From Oscillospiraceae bacterium (GTDB lineage: Bacteria > Bacillota > Clostridia > Christensenellales > QALW01), in assembly GCA_022009755.1 (NCBI GenBank), contig CP091722.1, forward strand, positions 628,001 through 692,000: a stretch of 64,000 nucleotides of DNA, read 5' to 3'. The notes under the pieces are model-generated. The model did no database searches. It worked only from the letters and a program-made list of their open reading frames with translations, and was not told the origin of the DNA. Below, piece after piece: positions 50,354 through 58,698 of the stretch; position 1 is the stretch's first letter; every line of letters starts with the position of its first letter. The position numbers were made by a program, and so were the translations under genes.

Positions 50354-51883
50354 TTAATTACTATTCGGGTTTTTTACGGTCTGCAGCGGCAGTGTTACCG
50401 TAAACACCGAACCTTCGCCCAGCCGGCTCTTTACGCTTATAGTGCCGTTATGCTGCCTGACAATGCTGTCAACAATGGACAGCCCCAGCCCCGTTCCGCC
50501 GGTTTCGCGTGAACGCGCCTTATCAACTCGGTAAAAGCGTTCAAATATTTTCTTTTGTTCTTCCGGCGCTATACCTATTCCCTGATCCTCTACTGTAATA
50601 ATAGCATTTTTCGCATCTCTGCCGACAGACACCGTAATTGTAGTGTCTTCGGGCGAATATTTTATTGCATTATCCAAAAGATTTGAAAATGCCTGCTGAA
50701 GCTTCATTGCATCTCCGACCACGGTAAAATCGCCGTCTGTGATGTATGAGATTATTATCCCCTTCATCGCCGCAAGAGGCTGCAGCTTATGACGCACCTT
50801 ATCAATAAGATCGGTTATCTGTATGGGCACCTCGTCCGGCTCCTTGGGCGGCTTATCCATTCTGACAAGCGCCAAGAGATCGTTTATCAAATATGTAAGC
50901 CGGTCGATTTCGTGGCTTATATCTCCCATAAATTCCTTTGTTATTGCAGGATCCAATTCCGGTTGATTGATGAGAGAATCCACTAATATCTTCATTGTTG
51001 CAAGCGGGGTTTTCATTTCGTGTGATGCATCGGAAACAAATTTATTTCTGGATTCCTCCAATGTTTCCATTTTGGCACACATAGCATTAAATGCCACCGC
51101 GAGCTCGGAAAGCTCATCGTTCCCCTTGCCCGTTTCTGCCCTGACCTTAAAATTTCCCTTTGCCATATCGGCTATTGCGCCCGTAACGCTTTTAAGAGGT
51201 GCAAAATATTTCCGCATAAGCAGTATAAGCACAAGGCTTACCGCAATTCCGACACCTACACTTATAAAAACGATTTTTAAGGAAAGCTCATCAATTTCAT
51301 CCACCAATTCCTGAACCGATGCAATTATAAGAATGGCGCCCAATAATTCATCATCATATTCAATTTCGGATGCGCTGTATATTACCCACTGCTGTGTTTG
51401 TGCGGCATTTAGCGTAGGATTGCTTCTGTTATCCGCACCAAGCTGATACATTCCGCTTGAAGTGCTCATACCCACCTGCAGACAATCCTGAATTTCTTTG
51501 ATATTCAACTTCAGTCCGCCAAACTCGGAATAGCTGTCCGCCGCTACATTGCCGTCGGTATCAAAAACCATAACACGGCAATCGTTATCAGTGCCGTATT
51601 GCCTGCAATACTCCTGCAGAGAACGCCAGTCACCGCGCGAAAAATATATTCCTACTTCCCCCGCAGCTTCGATGACCGTCTTCTTATCCGTCTTTTTCCT
51701 TTGATATATCATGCTGTTGCCGATAGTGCTTATAATTATGATATTTATAACCACAAGCGCAACCACAAGAACGGCCAGCACCGAAGCAATAAGCTTTATA
51801 TAGAGGCTGGAAAAGAAACCTTTTCGTTTTGCAGCATCGGGAAAACCGGCATTGTTGTTTTTTAGTGCTTTATTTTTCGGCAA
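50354..51883 (-). CDS. Two-component sensor histidine kinase (MtrB/WalK-like)
   Basis: 509 residues, intact. Transmembrane helices about 27-54 and 203-227 bracket an extracellular dCache-like sensor (~150 residues, ending in WVIYSASEIEYDDELLGAIL). HAMP, then H-box FVSDASHEMKTPLATMK, N-box NLLDNAIKYSPE, G1 EDQGIGI, F-box and G2 GTGLGLSIV follow. The start ATG lies inside the regulator gene (14-base overlap). The kinase precedes two GerMN lipoprotein genes, which suggests envelope sensing. Confidence 0.9.
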   Translation of the reverse strand: MPKNKALKNNNAGFPDAAKRKGFFSSLYIKLIASVLAVLVVALVVINIIIISTIGNSMIYQRKKTDKKTVIEAAGEVGIYFSRGDWRSLQEYCRQYGTDNDCRVMVFDTDGNVAADSYSEFGGLKLNIKEIQDCLQVGMSTSSGMYQLGADNRSNPTLNAAQTQQWVIYSASEIEYDDELLGAILIIASVQELVDEIDELSLKIVFISVGVGIAVSLVLILLMRKYFAPLKSVTGAIADMAKGNFKVRAETGKGNDELSELAVAFNAMCAKMETLEESRNKFVSDASHEMKTPLATMKILVDSLINQPELDPAITKEFMGDISHEIDRLTYLINDLLALVRMDKPPKEPDEVPIQITDLIDKVRHKLQPLAAMKGIIISYITDGDFTVVGDAMKLQQAFSNLLDNAIKYSPEDTTITVSVGRDAKNAIITVEDQGIGIAPEEQKKIFERFYRVDKARSRETGGTGLGLSIVDSIVRQHNGTISVKSRLGEGSVFTVTLPLQTVKNPNSN

Positions 51884-52550
51884 AGAAATAACCTACTCCC
51901 CATCTTGTGAAAATATACTCCGGTTCGTCCGGATTTTCTTCAAGTTTTTTTCTCAATCTTCTTATGTGAACATCTACCGTGCGGGCATCTCCGGCAAATT
52001 CATTATTCCATATTGTAGAAAGCAGCTCTTCGCGTTTATACACAACCCCCGGATGCGACATCAGCAAATACAGTATATCAAATTCTTTTGCGGTAAGCTG
52101 AACCGGTTCACCCTTAACGGTGACATAGCGTTTCTGCACATCCACCTTTATGTCTTTATAGCTGGTCATCTCTCCCTGAAGCTGTACCGCGGTTATGCGT
52201 CTGAATAAGCTTTTAATACGAGCCTTGACCTCGAGAATATTAAATGGTTTGCTTATGTAATCGTCCGCTCCGTATTCCAAACCCATAATTTTATCCATAT
52301 CCTCGCCCTTGGCGGTGAGCATAATTATCGGAACATCAGAAGTTTCCCTGATTATCCTGCACACCTCAAGCCCATCCACTCGCGGCAGCATTACATCAAG
52401 CAGTATCAGATCGGGATTTTCCTTTTCAAACATCTCAAGCGCTTCTTTTCCGTCATAAGCCGTAACGATGCTGTAATCTTCCTGTTCAAGCGCATAGCGC
52501 AATCCTTTTACGATCAACGGCTCGTCATCCACTATAAGTAGCTTCTTCAT
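51870..52550 (-). CDS. OmpR-family response regulator (MtrA/WalR-like)
   Basis: 226 residues, intact. Receiver domain: IVDDEPLIVKGL, LLDVMLPRVDG (phospho-Asp), MLTAKGEDMDK, ADDYISKPF; winged-helix output domain: VVYKREELLSTIW, VDVHIRRLRKKLEE, ending GVGYFFAEK. First gene of the regulator-kinase-GerMN-GerMN-comEC-holA operon. The ATG is preceded by AAGGGGGG. Possible minus-strand promoter TTGTAT-N18-TAAAAT around 52580-52609. Confidence 0.9.
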   Translation of the reverse strand: MKKLLIVDDEPLIVKGLRYALEQEDYSIVTAYDGKEALEMFEKENPDLILLDVMLPRVDGLEVCRIIRETSDVPIIMLTAKGEDMDKIMGLEYGADDYISKPFNILEVKARIKSLFRRITAVQLQGEMTSYKDIKVDVQKRYVTVKGEPVQLTAKEFDILYLLMSHPGVVYKREELLSTIWNNEFAGDARTVDVHIRRLRKKLEENPDEPEYIFTRWGVGYFFAEK

Positions 52551-52643
52551 ATTTGCACCCCCCTTATTTTATTATATTTTAGCATATATCGTGCAAATAA
52601 TACAATACTTATTTATCAAATAGTAAATAATTGATTTTTGCTA

Positions 52644-52672
52644 TTTACAAAACGCAATAGATTTGTTACAAT
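52644..52672 (+). promoter_or_regulatory. Promoter of the D-Ala-D-Ala carboxypeptidase gene
   Basis: TTTACA (52644-52649), 17-base spacer, TACAAT (52667-52672), 31 bases before the ATG. It is divergent from the two-component operon. Confidence 0.65.
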
Positions 52673-52703
52673 ACTATTAAATAAAAAGAGGTGTCAGAGT
52701 TTA

Positions 52704-54122
52704 ATGAAGCGATTTGTATATGCTATTATAATAATTGCGTGTATGATTTTGTTTTTATGCTCGCCGGTTTATGCTGCTCAGCTCGGTCAGCTTAGTATAG
52801 GCGATCTTTCTTTGCCGTCTGCGCCGTCCGTTTTTTCACAAAAGGCTCTCGTTCTCGATAACAGCACAGGCACTGTCCTCTACGCAAAGGGCAAACTGAC
52901 CGATCGCCTTTTTCCTGCCAGTATTACAAAAATAATGACCGCGCTTGTTGTAGCCGAAAATATTGACGACCCGGACAATGCCATTGTATCCGTATCACGC
53001 AAGGCCTGCAACCTTACAGCGAACGCTTCTGTTATGGGATTAAAATCCGGAGACCGTGTTTCCGTTACCGACCTGCTGTACGGCCTGCTTTTAAGATCCG
53101 GAAACGATGCCGCCATTGCCTTGGCTGAATTCATTGGCGGTGATGTATCGACCTTTGTGGAAATGATGAATGACAAAGCAAAGGAAATGGGAGCGGAGAT
53201 GACGCACTTTGTAAATCCGCACGGAATGCAAAACGAAGAGCATTATTCCTGCCTTAACGATATTGCAATTTGCTTCCGCACTTACAAAAAATCCTTTACT
53301 TGCAAAAATGGTTTCCACCGTGAATTACACCGCTCATGTACAGCGCGGATCATCCGAAATCAATATCGAAATGAGCAATACCAATCAGCTGCTTAATCCG
53401 GAAACTGCAAGCTATAATAAATACTTTACCGGCTTGAAAACGGGAACCACAAACTCCGCCGGATATTGCTTGGCATCACGCTATCAGAAATCGGATCGTG
53501 ATTTGATTATACTTACATTTGACGGAGATGCCGATACCTATTATGCCGATACCGTAAAGCTTGCGGAATATGCAGAAAGTGCCTTTACTTCCGTTAATCT
53601 GCGCGATATTTCGCTTCTCGCGATTTTGTGATACAGGTAAACAACGCCTCGTCCGCCGATGCAAACAACGGCCGTATAACCCTGCGTTTTTCCGAAGTCC
53701 CCGATGTAAGCTACACCACCACATCGGCAATAGCACAGGCAATACGCAATGCTGCCGACCCCGTCCGTATTGAATTGCCGCAAAGCCTTGCTGCGCCGAT
53801 TTATACCGGTGATAATGTCGGGCGTGCCACTGTATATGTAGGCGATTCCATACTCCTGGAGGGCGAGTTGATCGCCACAACCACCGTACTGGATCATGTG
53901 GATGTCCCGGCGGACCTTGTTGCCCTCACATTTGCAGACAGCGTAAATTCCTCTTCTTTTGCACGCACCTTGCTTATTATACTATGTGTAATAATCGGCG
54001 TTGCGGCATTGCTGTTCATGCTGTTTTTCTTAAGGGCTCTGCATATAAACCGCAAGCGTCAGGCAATGCGTTCCTCTAATATTTACGCACGCCGCAACCG
54101 CGCGCATATGAATCATGTATGA
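52704..54122 (+). CDS. dacF: D-alanyl-D-alanine carboxypeptidase (DacF-like, S11), two frameshifts
   Basis: About 472 residues; the two errors cancel in total length. Signal peptide about 1-26 (IIIIACMILFLCSPVYAA), then SxxK in PASITKIMTAL, SGN in LLLRSGNDAA, and KTG in FTGLKTGTTNSAGY, the full S11 active site. A C-terminal beta domain and a membrane anchor follow (LLIILCVIIGVAALLFMLFF), with a basic tail. Breaks lie near 53266 (before ASALTKNPLLAKMVS) and 53615 (before FVIQVNNASSADAN). Trims peptidoglycan stem peptides at the outer membrane face. GAGGTG stands nine bases before ATG. Confidence 0.85.
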
Positions 54123-54150
54123 TTCACGCTGTATGATTATTTAATAAATA

Positions 54151-54171
54151 TCCACCCGCATAGCGGGTGGT
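54151..54171. repeat. Hairpin repeat copy 1
   Basis: TCCACCCGCATAGCGGGTGG plus T, followed by TTTTTCATT, so on the plus strand it also works as a terminator after the dacF-like gene. Identical 21-mers occur at 54868-54888 and 56405-56425. Confidence 0.8.
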
Positions 54172-54252
54172 TTTTCATTTTCGGGCATAGCCCTATTCTT
54201 TGCTGGCTGCGCACAAGTGCGCTATTTATTGACCTGCCAGTCATGCATATTA

Positions 54253-54724
54253 TTACTTGCTACCCGTAAACGGGTCTCTTGGATCAAACAGTCTCATCTG
54301 ATCACTTTCTCTGTCCGCTTTCAGCTGGTTCTCTATGTACTCTTTTATTGCCTTCGTGTTTTTTCCCACCGTATCCACATAGTATCCTTTGCACCAAAAT
54401 TCGCGATTTCGGTATGCAAATTTCATGTTACCCCATTTTTGAAATATTTGCAGACTGCTTTTCCCTTTTAAGTACCCCATAAATCCCGAAACGCTCATTT
54501 TTGGGAGGTATACTCACCAACATATGTATGTGGTCGGGACACACTTCTCCTTCTATAATCTCTACGCCTTTCCACTCACATAACTGCCTTAATATTTCTC
54601 TTATCTCCGCTCGTTTCTCTTCGTAGAATACTTTTCTACGATATTTGGGCGCAAATACTATATGATACTTGCAATTCCACCACGTATGTGCTAAACTTTT
54701 AATGATGTTATTTTGTTCTTGCAT
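54253..54724 (-). CDS. tnpA: IS200-type HUH transposase TnpA, one frameshift
   Basis: About 157 residues, the family length. SLAHTWWNCKYHIVFAPKYR at the start, HUH motif PDHIHMLVSIPP, and after the break SVSGFMGYLKGKSSLQIFQK, FWCKGYYVDTVGKN and the catalytic Tyr in IKEYIENQ. The break is an extra A in the PPK-M join (T5 run at 54498-54502 should be four). Makes single-strand 'peel and paste' transposition. Written minus strand, convergent with the dacF-like gene. Confidence 0.9.
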
Positions 54725-54825
54725 TTTAATGTCCTCCGATTGTGTTTTGTTTTGGCGACTGGCAGGTCCCTTCTATTTTAACACAATCGGAGTTTTTTCT
54801 CTTGTTCATCGGTTAACCTTTTTTG

Positions 54826-54852
54826 AACCCCGCCACTATGGCGGGGTTTTTC
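54826..54852. terminator. Terminator hairpin in IS200 end
   Basis: 9-bp perfect stem AACCCCGCC / GGCGGGGTT, 5-base loop ACTAT, then TTTTTC on the plus strand. It probably shields the element from outside transcription. Confidence 0.75.
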
Positions 54853-54867
54853 GGTATACAATAAATA

Positions 54868-54888
54868 TCCACCCGCATAGCGGGTGGT
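54868..54888. repeat. Hairpin repeat copy 2 (left flank of IS1182)
   Basis: Same 21-mer as 54151-54171, preceded by the same AATAAATA as copy 1. It abuts the left inverted repeat of the IS1182 element. Confidence 0.8.
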
Positions 54889-56404
54889 TCAGTCTGTCGA
54901 AAAAGCCCAGTTTGCTGGGCTTTTTCGCATATATATGGTATAATAAAAGCGGTGATGAAAATGATAGTAAAGCAGAGAGAAAACCGCAGTCAGATGGAAA
55001 TATTCAGCATAGAGGAATTTGTACCCGAGGAGCATTTGTTAAGAAAAATAGACAATGCCATAGACTTTACGCACATATACGATATAGTAGAAGAATTATA
55101 CTGTGCAGATAACGGGAGACCGAGCATAGATCCTGCAGTAATATTTAAAATGGTGTTAATACAGCATCTGTACGGATTGCCGTCCCTGAGAAGAACGGTA
55201 GAAGAAATAAAGATGAATGTAGCATACCGCTGGTTTCTGGGATATTTAATGAATGAACAAATACCGCATTTTTCAACCATAAGCTATAACTTCAAGCATA
55301 GATATACCGAAAAAAACGATAGAAGAAATATTTTTATTGGATATTAAACGAAATTGAGCGAGCAGGATACCTGTCGCCTGAAGCGGTATTTGTAGACGGA
55401 ACACACATTAAGGCAAATGCAAACATTAAAAAAAGGCTGTAAAGAAAGCAGTGCCGCAAGCTGCCAAGGTATACGAAAAAAACAGCTGATGGAGGAAATT
55501 AACCAAGACCGTGAGGAACACGGCAAAAAGCCGTTTAACGGACCGAAGCCGCCCGAGGAAAAGGAAGTATCCGAATCTAAAACGGATCATGAAAGCGGAG
55601 TGTTCCACAAGGGAGAACATAAGAAATGCTTTGCATATACGGCACAGACGGGCTGTGACAAAAACGGATATGTAATGGATGTTACGGTAAACCCGGGCAA
55701 TGTTCATGACAGTGCAGCCTTTGATGAACTGTATAACAGACTGACAGAGAGAAATCCCGAAATTAAAGCCTTAGTAGCCGATGCGGGATACAAAACGCCT
55801 TGGATAAGCAAACGAATACTTGACGACGGCAGAATACCGGTATTACCGTACAAAAGGCCAATGGGCAAGGAAGGCTTTTTCCCGCCGTACGAATATGTTT
55901 ATGATGAATACTTTGATTGCATTATCTGCCCGGAGAACCAAGTCTTAAGTTATGCTACAACAAACCGAGAGGGCTACAGAGAATTTAAAAGCAAGGGATA
56001 TATATGCGAAAAGTGTTCGGCAAGAAATTCATGCACGGAAAATTCCAAATCTGAAAAGACAGTAACAAAACACATATGGTCGGATTATCTTGAAACGGTC
56101 GAAGATATCCGACATACGCCGGAGTACAGAGAGCTTTACGAGCGAAGGAAAGAAACCATGAATAGAGTATTTACCGACGCGAAAGAAAAATACGCAATGC
56201 GATATACTCCGTACAGAGGCTTGACTCAAGTCACTAACTGGGTCAGGCTTAAATTTGCTGCCATGAACTTGAAAAAATACGCAGTACACCGGTGGAAGAG
56301 AACACACTTGTATACTGCGTTTGCTCGTTTTTCTTTGTTTTTCTTTGCTGAAAAATTTTTAATTCAAAACTCAGCTTGATTTTTGGGGTTATTCGACAGA
56401 CTGA
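54889..56404 (+). mobile_element. IS1182-family insertion sequence
   Basis: 1,516 bp with 13-bp perfect terminal inverted repeats TCAGTCTGTCGAA / TTCGACAGACTGA (54889-54901, 56392-56404). A hairpin AAAAGCCCAG-TTTG-CTGGGCTTTT (54901-54924) near the left end blocks incoming transcription. It is flanked on both sides by the same 21-bp palindromic sequence, which looks like a target-site duplication of a hairpin. Confidence 0.85.
54961..56379 (+). CDS. IS1182-family DDE transposase, frameshifted
   Basis: About 472 residues. N-terminal DUF772-like domain: EIFSIEEFVPEEHLLRKIDN, ADNGRPSIDPAVIFKMVLIQ, AYRWFLGYLMNEQIPHFSTI; then VFVDGTHIKANAN (first Asp). The catalytic core FAYTAQTGCDKNGYVMDVTV, NVHDSAAF, VADAGYKT (second Asp) follows, and the C-terminal DDE region has a Cys motif CEKCSARNSC and EQ-type Glu region near TNREGYREF. 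Frame breaks lie near 55315, 55330, 55435 and 55485 in A or T runs; restoring single bases gives a continuous protein. Confidence 0.88.
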
Positions 56405-56425
56405 TCCACCCGCATAGCGGGTGGT
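56405..56425. repeat. Hairpin repeat copy 3 (right flank of IS1182)
   Basis: Third identical 21-mer, followed by TTTTTCATT exactly as copy 1. Copies 2 and 3 together look like one original hairpin split by the IS1182 insertion. Confidence 0.8.
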
Positions 56426-56440
56426 TTTTCATTGTATAAC

Positions 56441-56468
56441 AAAAAAGCGAGTCACCGTGACTCGCTTT
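56441..56468 (-). terminator. Terminator after asp23-amaP
   Basis: 8-bp stem GCGAGTCA / TGACTCGC, 3-base loop, T-tract TTTTTT on the minus strand. It stands about 20 bases after the amaP stop. Confidence 0.85.
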
Positions 56469-56487
56469 TCTGAAAATCTTTTTATTG

Positions 56488-57021
56488 CTATTGTTGTGGC
56501 ACCAAGCTGTTGTCTATAAGCACCGGCACATTCTGCACTTGCAGACCGACCACCGATTCAATTTCATTTTTGATGCTTTGCTGAAGCTCCGCAGTGGCCT
56601 GCGGAATGATTGTTTGATTTGTCAGTGCTACTTTAACATGAATTTCAAGACCGTACTCCGTTACATGAGTGCGCACACGGCAATCTCTTACGGTCTGATT
56701 TGCTTTTGCAATTCTGAGTGCAATGGAATTGATCGTATCAATCGATACGCGTATACAGCCGTTTTCCGTGTTCCTGATAACCGTAGAATCCGGCTGCGCA
56801 CGCCCTGCCCCCAAAAACATTATGGCAAAGCAGCCAATGCAAACTATTACCGCAGCAGCCGCCACGCAAGTTGTATAAAAAACACTGCCGTTTATTTCAC
56901 TTATAAGCGCCGCCTCCGCCTCGGTTCCGAACAATCCGCACATGAATAATGCGGCAACCACCGTAATCGATATCATCATTAGTGAAAAAGCGATCAACGC
57001 TATTCTTTGTCCGACCTTCAT
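56488..57021 (-). CDS. amaP: Alkaline shock response membrane anchor AmaP
   Basis: 177 residues, intact. Two N-terminal membrane helices (about 5-27 and 50-70), then a cytoplasmic Asp23-like domain (INSIALRIAKANQTVRDCRV … VHVKVALTNQTIIPQATAEL). AmaP anchors Asp23 at the membrane. The start at 57021 (MKVGQRIALIAFSLMM) has AAGGA nine bases before; the ATG three codons upstream has it too close. Cotranscribed with asp23 and closed by a terminator. Confidence 0.85.
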   Translation of the reverse strand: MKVGQRIALIAFSLMMISITVVAALFMCGLFGTEAEAALISEINGSVFYTTCVAAAAVIVCIGCFAIMFLGAGRAQPDSTVIRNTENGCIRVSIDTINSIALRIAKANQTVRDCRVRTHVTEYGLEIHVKVALTNQTIIPQATAELQQSIKNEIESVVGLQVQNVPVLIDNSLVPQQ

Positions 57022-57064
57022 ATTCACCATTCCTTATTCTTCAGTAATTAAGTATTGCAGATAT

Positions 57065-57463
57065 CTATTTCAGCTTCTGTACGGAATTACCGTCCTCGGC
57101 TTTTACATTGACTCCGAGAATATTGACATTAACTTCAACCACCTGAAGCCCGGTCATGGTTTCAACTGCTTTCTTTACATTTTCCTGCACCGCTTCCGCC
57201 ACCTTGTGCAGCTCGCTGCCATATTCAACAACTATATTGAGATCGATGGCAGCCTCCTGCGTTCCTACCTCAACCTTAACGCCTTTTGTAAGATTCTTTT
57301 TCCCGAGCATTTCCGTTATGCCGCTGGAAATACCGCCGCTCATACCCGCCACACCGGATACCTCAGTTGCCGCAACACCGGCAATAGTAGCAATAACATC
57401 ATTAGCATAAGTCACGGTACCGTTATTTGTATTACTGTCGTATACAGTGATTTCATCAGCCAT
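57065..57463 (-). CDS. asp23: Asp23/Gls24 family envelope stress response protein
   Basis: 132 residues, intact. VTYANDVIATIAGVAATEVS, VEVGTQEAAIDLNIVVEYGS and VQENVKKAVETMTGLQVVEV are the three hallmark blocks. Cytoplasmic protein that gathers at the membrane through AmaP (next gene, 43 bases away). The same position in Bacillus subtilis is held by yloU. RBS AAGAGGTG stands before the ATG. Promoter TTGATA-N17-TACAAT upstream. Confidence 0.9.
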   Translation of the reverse strand: MADEITVYDSNTNNGTVTYANDVIATIAGVAATEVSGVAGMSGGISSGITEMLGKKNLTKGVKVEVGTQEAAIDLNIVVEYGSELHKVAEAVQENVKKAVETMTGLQVVEVNVNILGVNVKAEDGNSVQKLK

Positions 57464-57515
57464 TTCAAAACACCTCTTATTATGATATAGAAATATGATT
57501 CCCGAATCTTATTAT

Positions 57516-57544
57516 ATTGTATCAGAATTAATCGTTATTATCAA
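57516..57544 (-). promoter_or_regulatory. Promoter of asp23-amaP
   Basis: Minus strand TTGATA (57544-57539), 17-base spacer, TACAAT (57521-57516), 52 bases before the asp23 ATG. No operator-like repeat beside it. Confidence 0.75.
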
Positions 57545-57587
57545 CAGAAATTTGTTAAAAATCAGCTTGTCCCTGCGCCATAGCACA

Positions 57588-57622
57588 TAAAAAGATAAAA
57601 ATCGCGGCAATTTTGCCGCGAT
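57588..57622 (-). terminator. Terminator after spoVM
   Basis: 10-bp perfect stem ATCGCGGCAA / TTGCCGCGAT with a 2-base loop, then TTTTATCTTTTT on the minus strand. It ends the rlmN-to-spoVM transcript, 22 bases after spoVM. Confidence 0.88.
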
Positions 57623-57643
57623 ATCACCGCAAGAGGCTACCCG

Positions 57644-57715
57644 CTACTGCTTCTTCCTGATTCTTTTTAACAGGCACCGTATAAACAGCGGAGGCTTTAT
57701 GCATACGATCCTCAT
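57644..57715 (-). CDS. spoVM: SpoVM-like spore coat morphogenetic peptide (23 aa)
   Basis: Reads MRIVCIKPPLFIRCLLKRIR then KKQ. Amphipathic basic helix with the SpoVM pattern M-(K/R)-x3-IK-x-P-x-F. SpoVM binds the curved forespore membrane and anchors the coat protein SpoIVA. An excellent ribosome site AAGGAGGTG stands five bases before ATG. Position after thiN and before the asp23 gene is exactly that of spoVM in Bacillus subtilis, which makes the call stronger than its short sequence alone. A terminator follows. Confidence 0.8.
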   Translation of the reverse strand: MRIVCIKPPLFIRCLLKRIRKKQ

Positions 57716-57727
57716 CGTTTCACCTCC

Positions 57728-57886
57728 TTACCCCAGCAGAATAAATATACCAAGTACGGACATCATGCATCCCAGTATAGCAACCCACAGCCAAAACGGC
57801 ACGCAGCACAGTATAATTATCAGTCCGCACAGTAAAAGCGCGCAGCCCGTCGCAGTGATTGCATGATTGCGGCATCCGCATTTCAT
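57728..57886 (-). CDS. Small two-helix membrane protein (52 aa)
   Basis: Begins MKCGCRNHAITATGCALLLC and has two hydrophobic helices (about 9-29 and 30-51) with several cysteines (CGC, C-ALLLC, LCC, GCMM). It ends 12 bases before the spoVM start and lies between thiN and spoVM on the same strand. No strong ribosome site is visible. Unknown function; its position suggests a sporulation or envelope role. Confidence 0.5.
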   Translation of the reverse strand: MKCGCRNHAITATGCALLLCGLIIILCCVPFWLWVAILGCMMSVLGIFILLG

Positions 57887-58017
57887 AATAATCACCCGAC
57901 CTTCTGCTTTATGGTATGCAGAAGCAGCTGTATCGGTTAAAAATTTCGGCGATATTTAGGTGTATAAAATGAAAAAGACGCAAAAATGCGCCTTGTTTCA
58001 TGAAACTATGTAAAGAA

Positions 58018-58689
58018 TTAATGATTCAGCATTATTGCAAGCAGCAATCCTCGTTTAAGTCGGATATATGCTCTGCCGCTAAGCATGATATTGCTCAGCC
58101 CGCTGAGCGAAAGCGCATCGCAGCGCGATAACATCAATCCGTCCATAGGATAGCGAAAGCCTTCTGCAAGCACAACCTCGGCCGTATCCGTATACGGAAG
58201 CAGGGATACCGTTGTTCCGGGTGCTGCATATAATGTTTTCTCTGAATTTATAATGAATATACGCTCATTGCGGGTAAGGATAGAAATACCGCAATTCTCA
58301 TTTGCTGCGCATAAAAGCCTCAGGTTTTCCTGCTCGTGATCGGTTCTGCCGCCCAGCGCGCCCAGAATTACGATATCTCCGGGATTCATATCCAGCGCTT
58401 CCTTAAGTGCCATCTGTCCGTCTGTATAATCCTTTTCCGGAATGCTGCGAATCAGCCTGCCCCCGGGTCTTAGCGCGCTGCTCAGCCTGTCAAACTCAAA
58501 AGAGTCGAAATCACCCACTACGCAATTGGCCTTTATTCCAAAATCGCAAAGATATCGACAGGCTCCGTCCGCTGCAATAATATAGGCGTTTTCCATTGCT
58601 GTCCGCAGCAGACCTTCATCGGGTTTTTCTCCGTTAAGACAGATTACTATTCTGTTATTGCTTGTTTGCATATTATCAGGCATTTCCAT
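58018..58689 (-). CDS. thiN: Thiamine pyrophosphokinase
   Basis: 223 residues, intact. Transfers pyrophosphate from ATP to thiamine. Motifs: AYIIAADGACRYL, CVVGDFDSF (Mg2+), EKDYTDGQMAL, LGALGGRTDHEQENLRLL, all typical of the TPK catalytic domain; the C-terminal half is the beta-sandwich thiamine-binding domain. Member of the conserved rlmN-prpC-prkC-rsgA-rpe-thiN-spoVM operon. No thiamine riboswitch is seen upstream inside the operon. Confidence 0.92.
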   Translation of the reverse strand: MEMPDNMQTSNNRIVICLNGEKPDEGLLRTAMENAYIIAADGACRYLCDFGIKANCVVGDFDSFEFDRLSSALRPGGRLIRSIPEKDYTDGQMALKEALDMNPGDIVILGALGGRTDHEQENLRLLCAANENCGISILTRNERIFIINSEKTLYAAPGTTVSLLPYTDTAEVVLAEGFRYPMDGLMLSRCDALSLSGLSNIMLSGRAYIRLKRGLLLAIMLNH

Positions 58690-58698
58690 GCTGCTTAT

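Larger units (their letters stand above)
54143..54888 (-). mobile_element. IS200/IS605-family element bounded by hairpin repeats
   Basis: The tnpA gene sits between two copies of a 29-bp direct repeat that contains the palindrome CCACCCGC-ATA-GCGGGTGG (54143-54171 and 54860-54888). Inside, a 12-bp inverted repeat GACCTGCCAGTC / GACTGGCAGGTC (54231-54242, 54757-54768) and a terminator hairpin (54826-54852) stand near the ends. No tnpB is present. Exact cleavage sites cannot be fixed by eye; limits given are the outer repeats. Confidence 0.7.
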
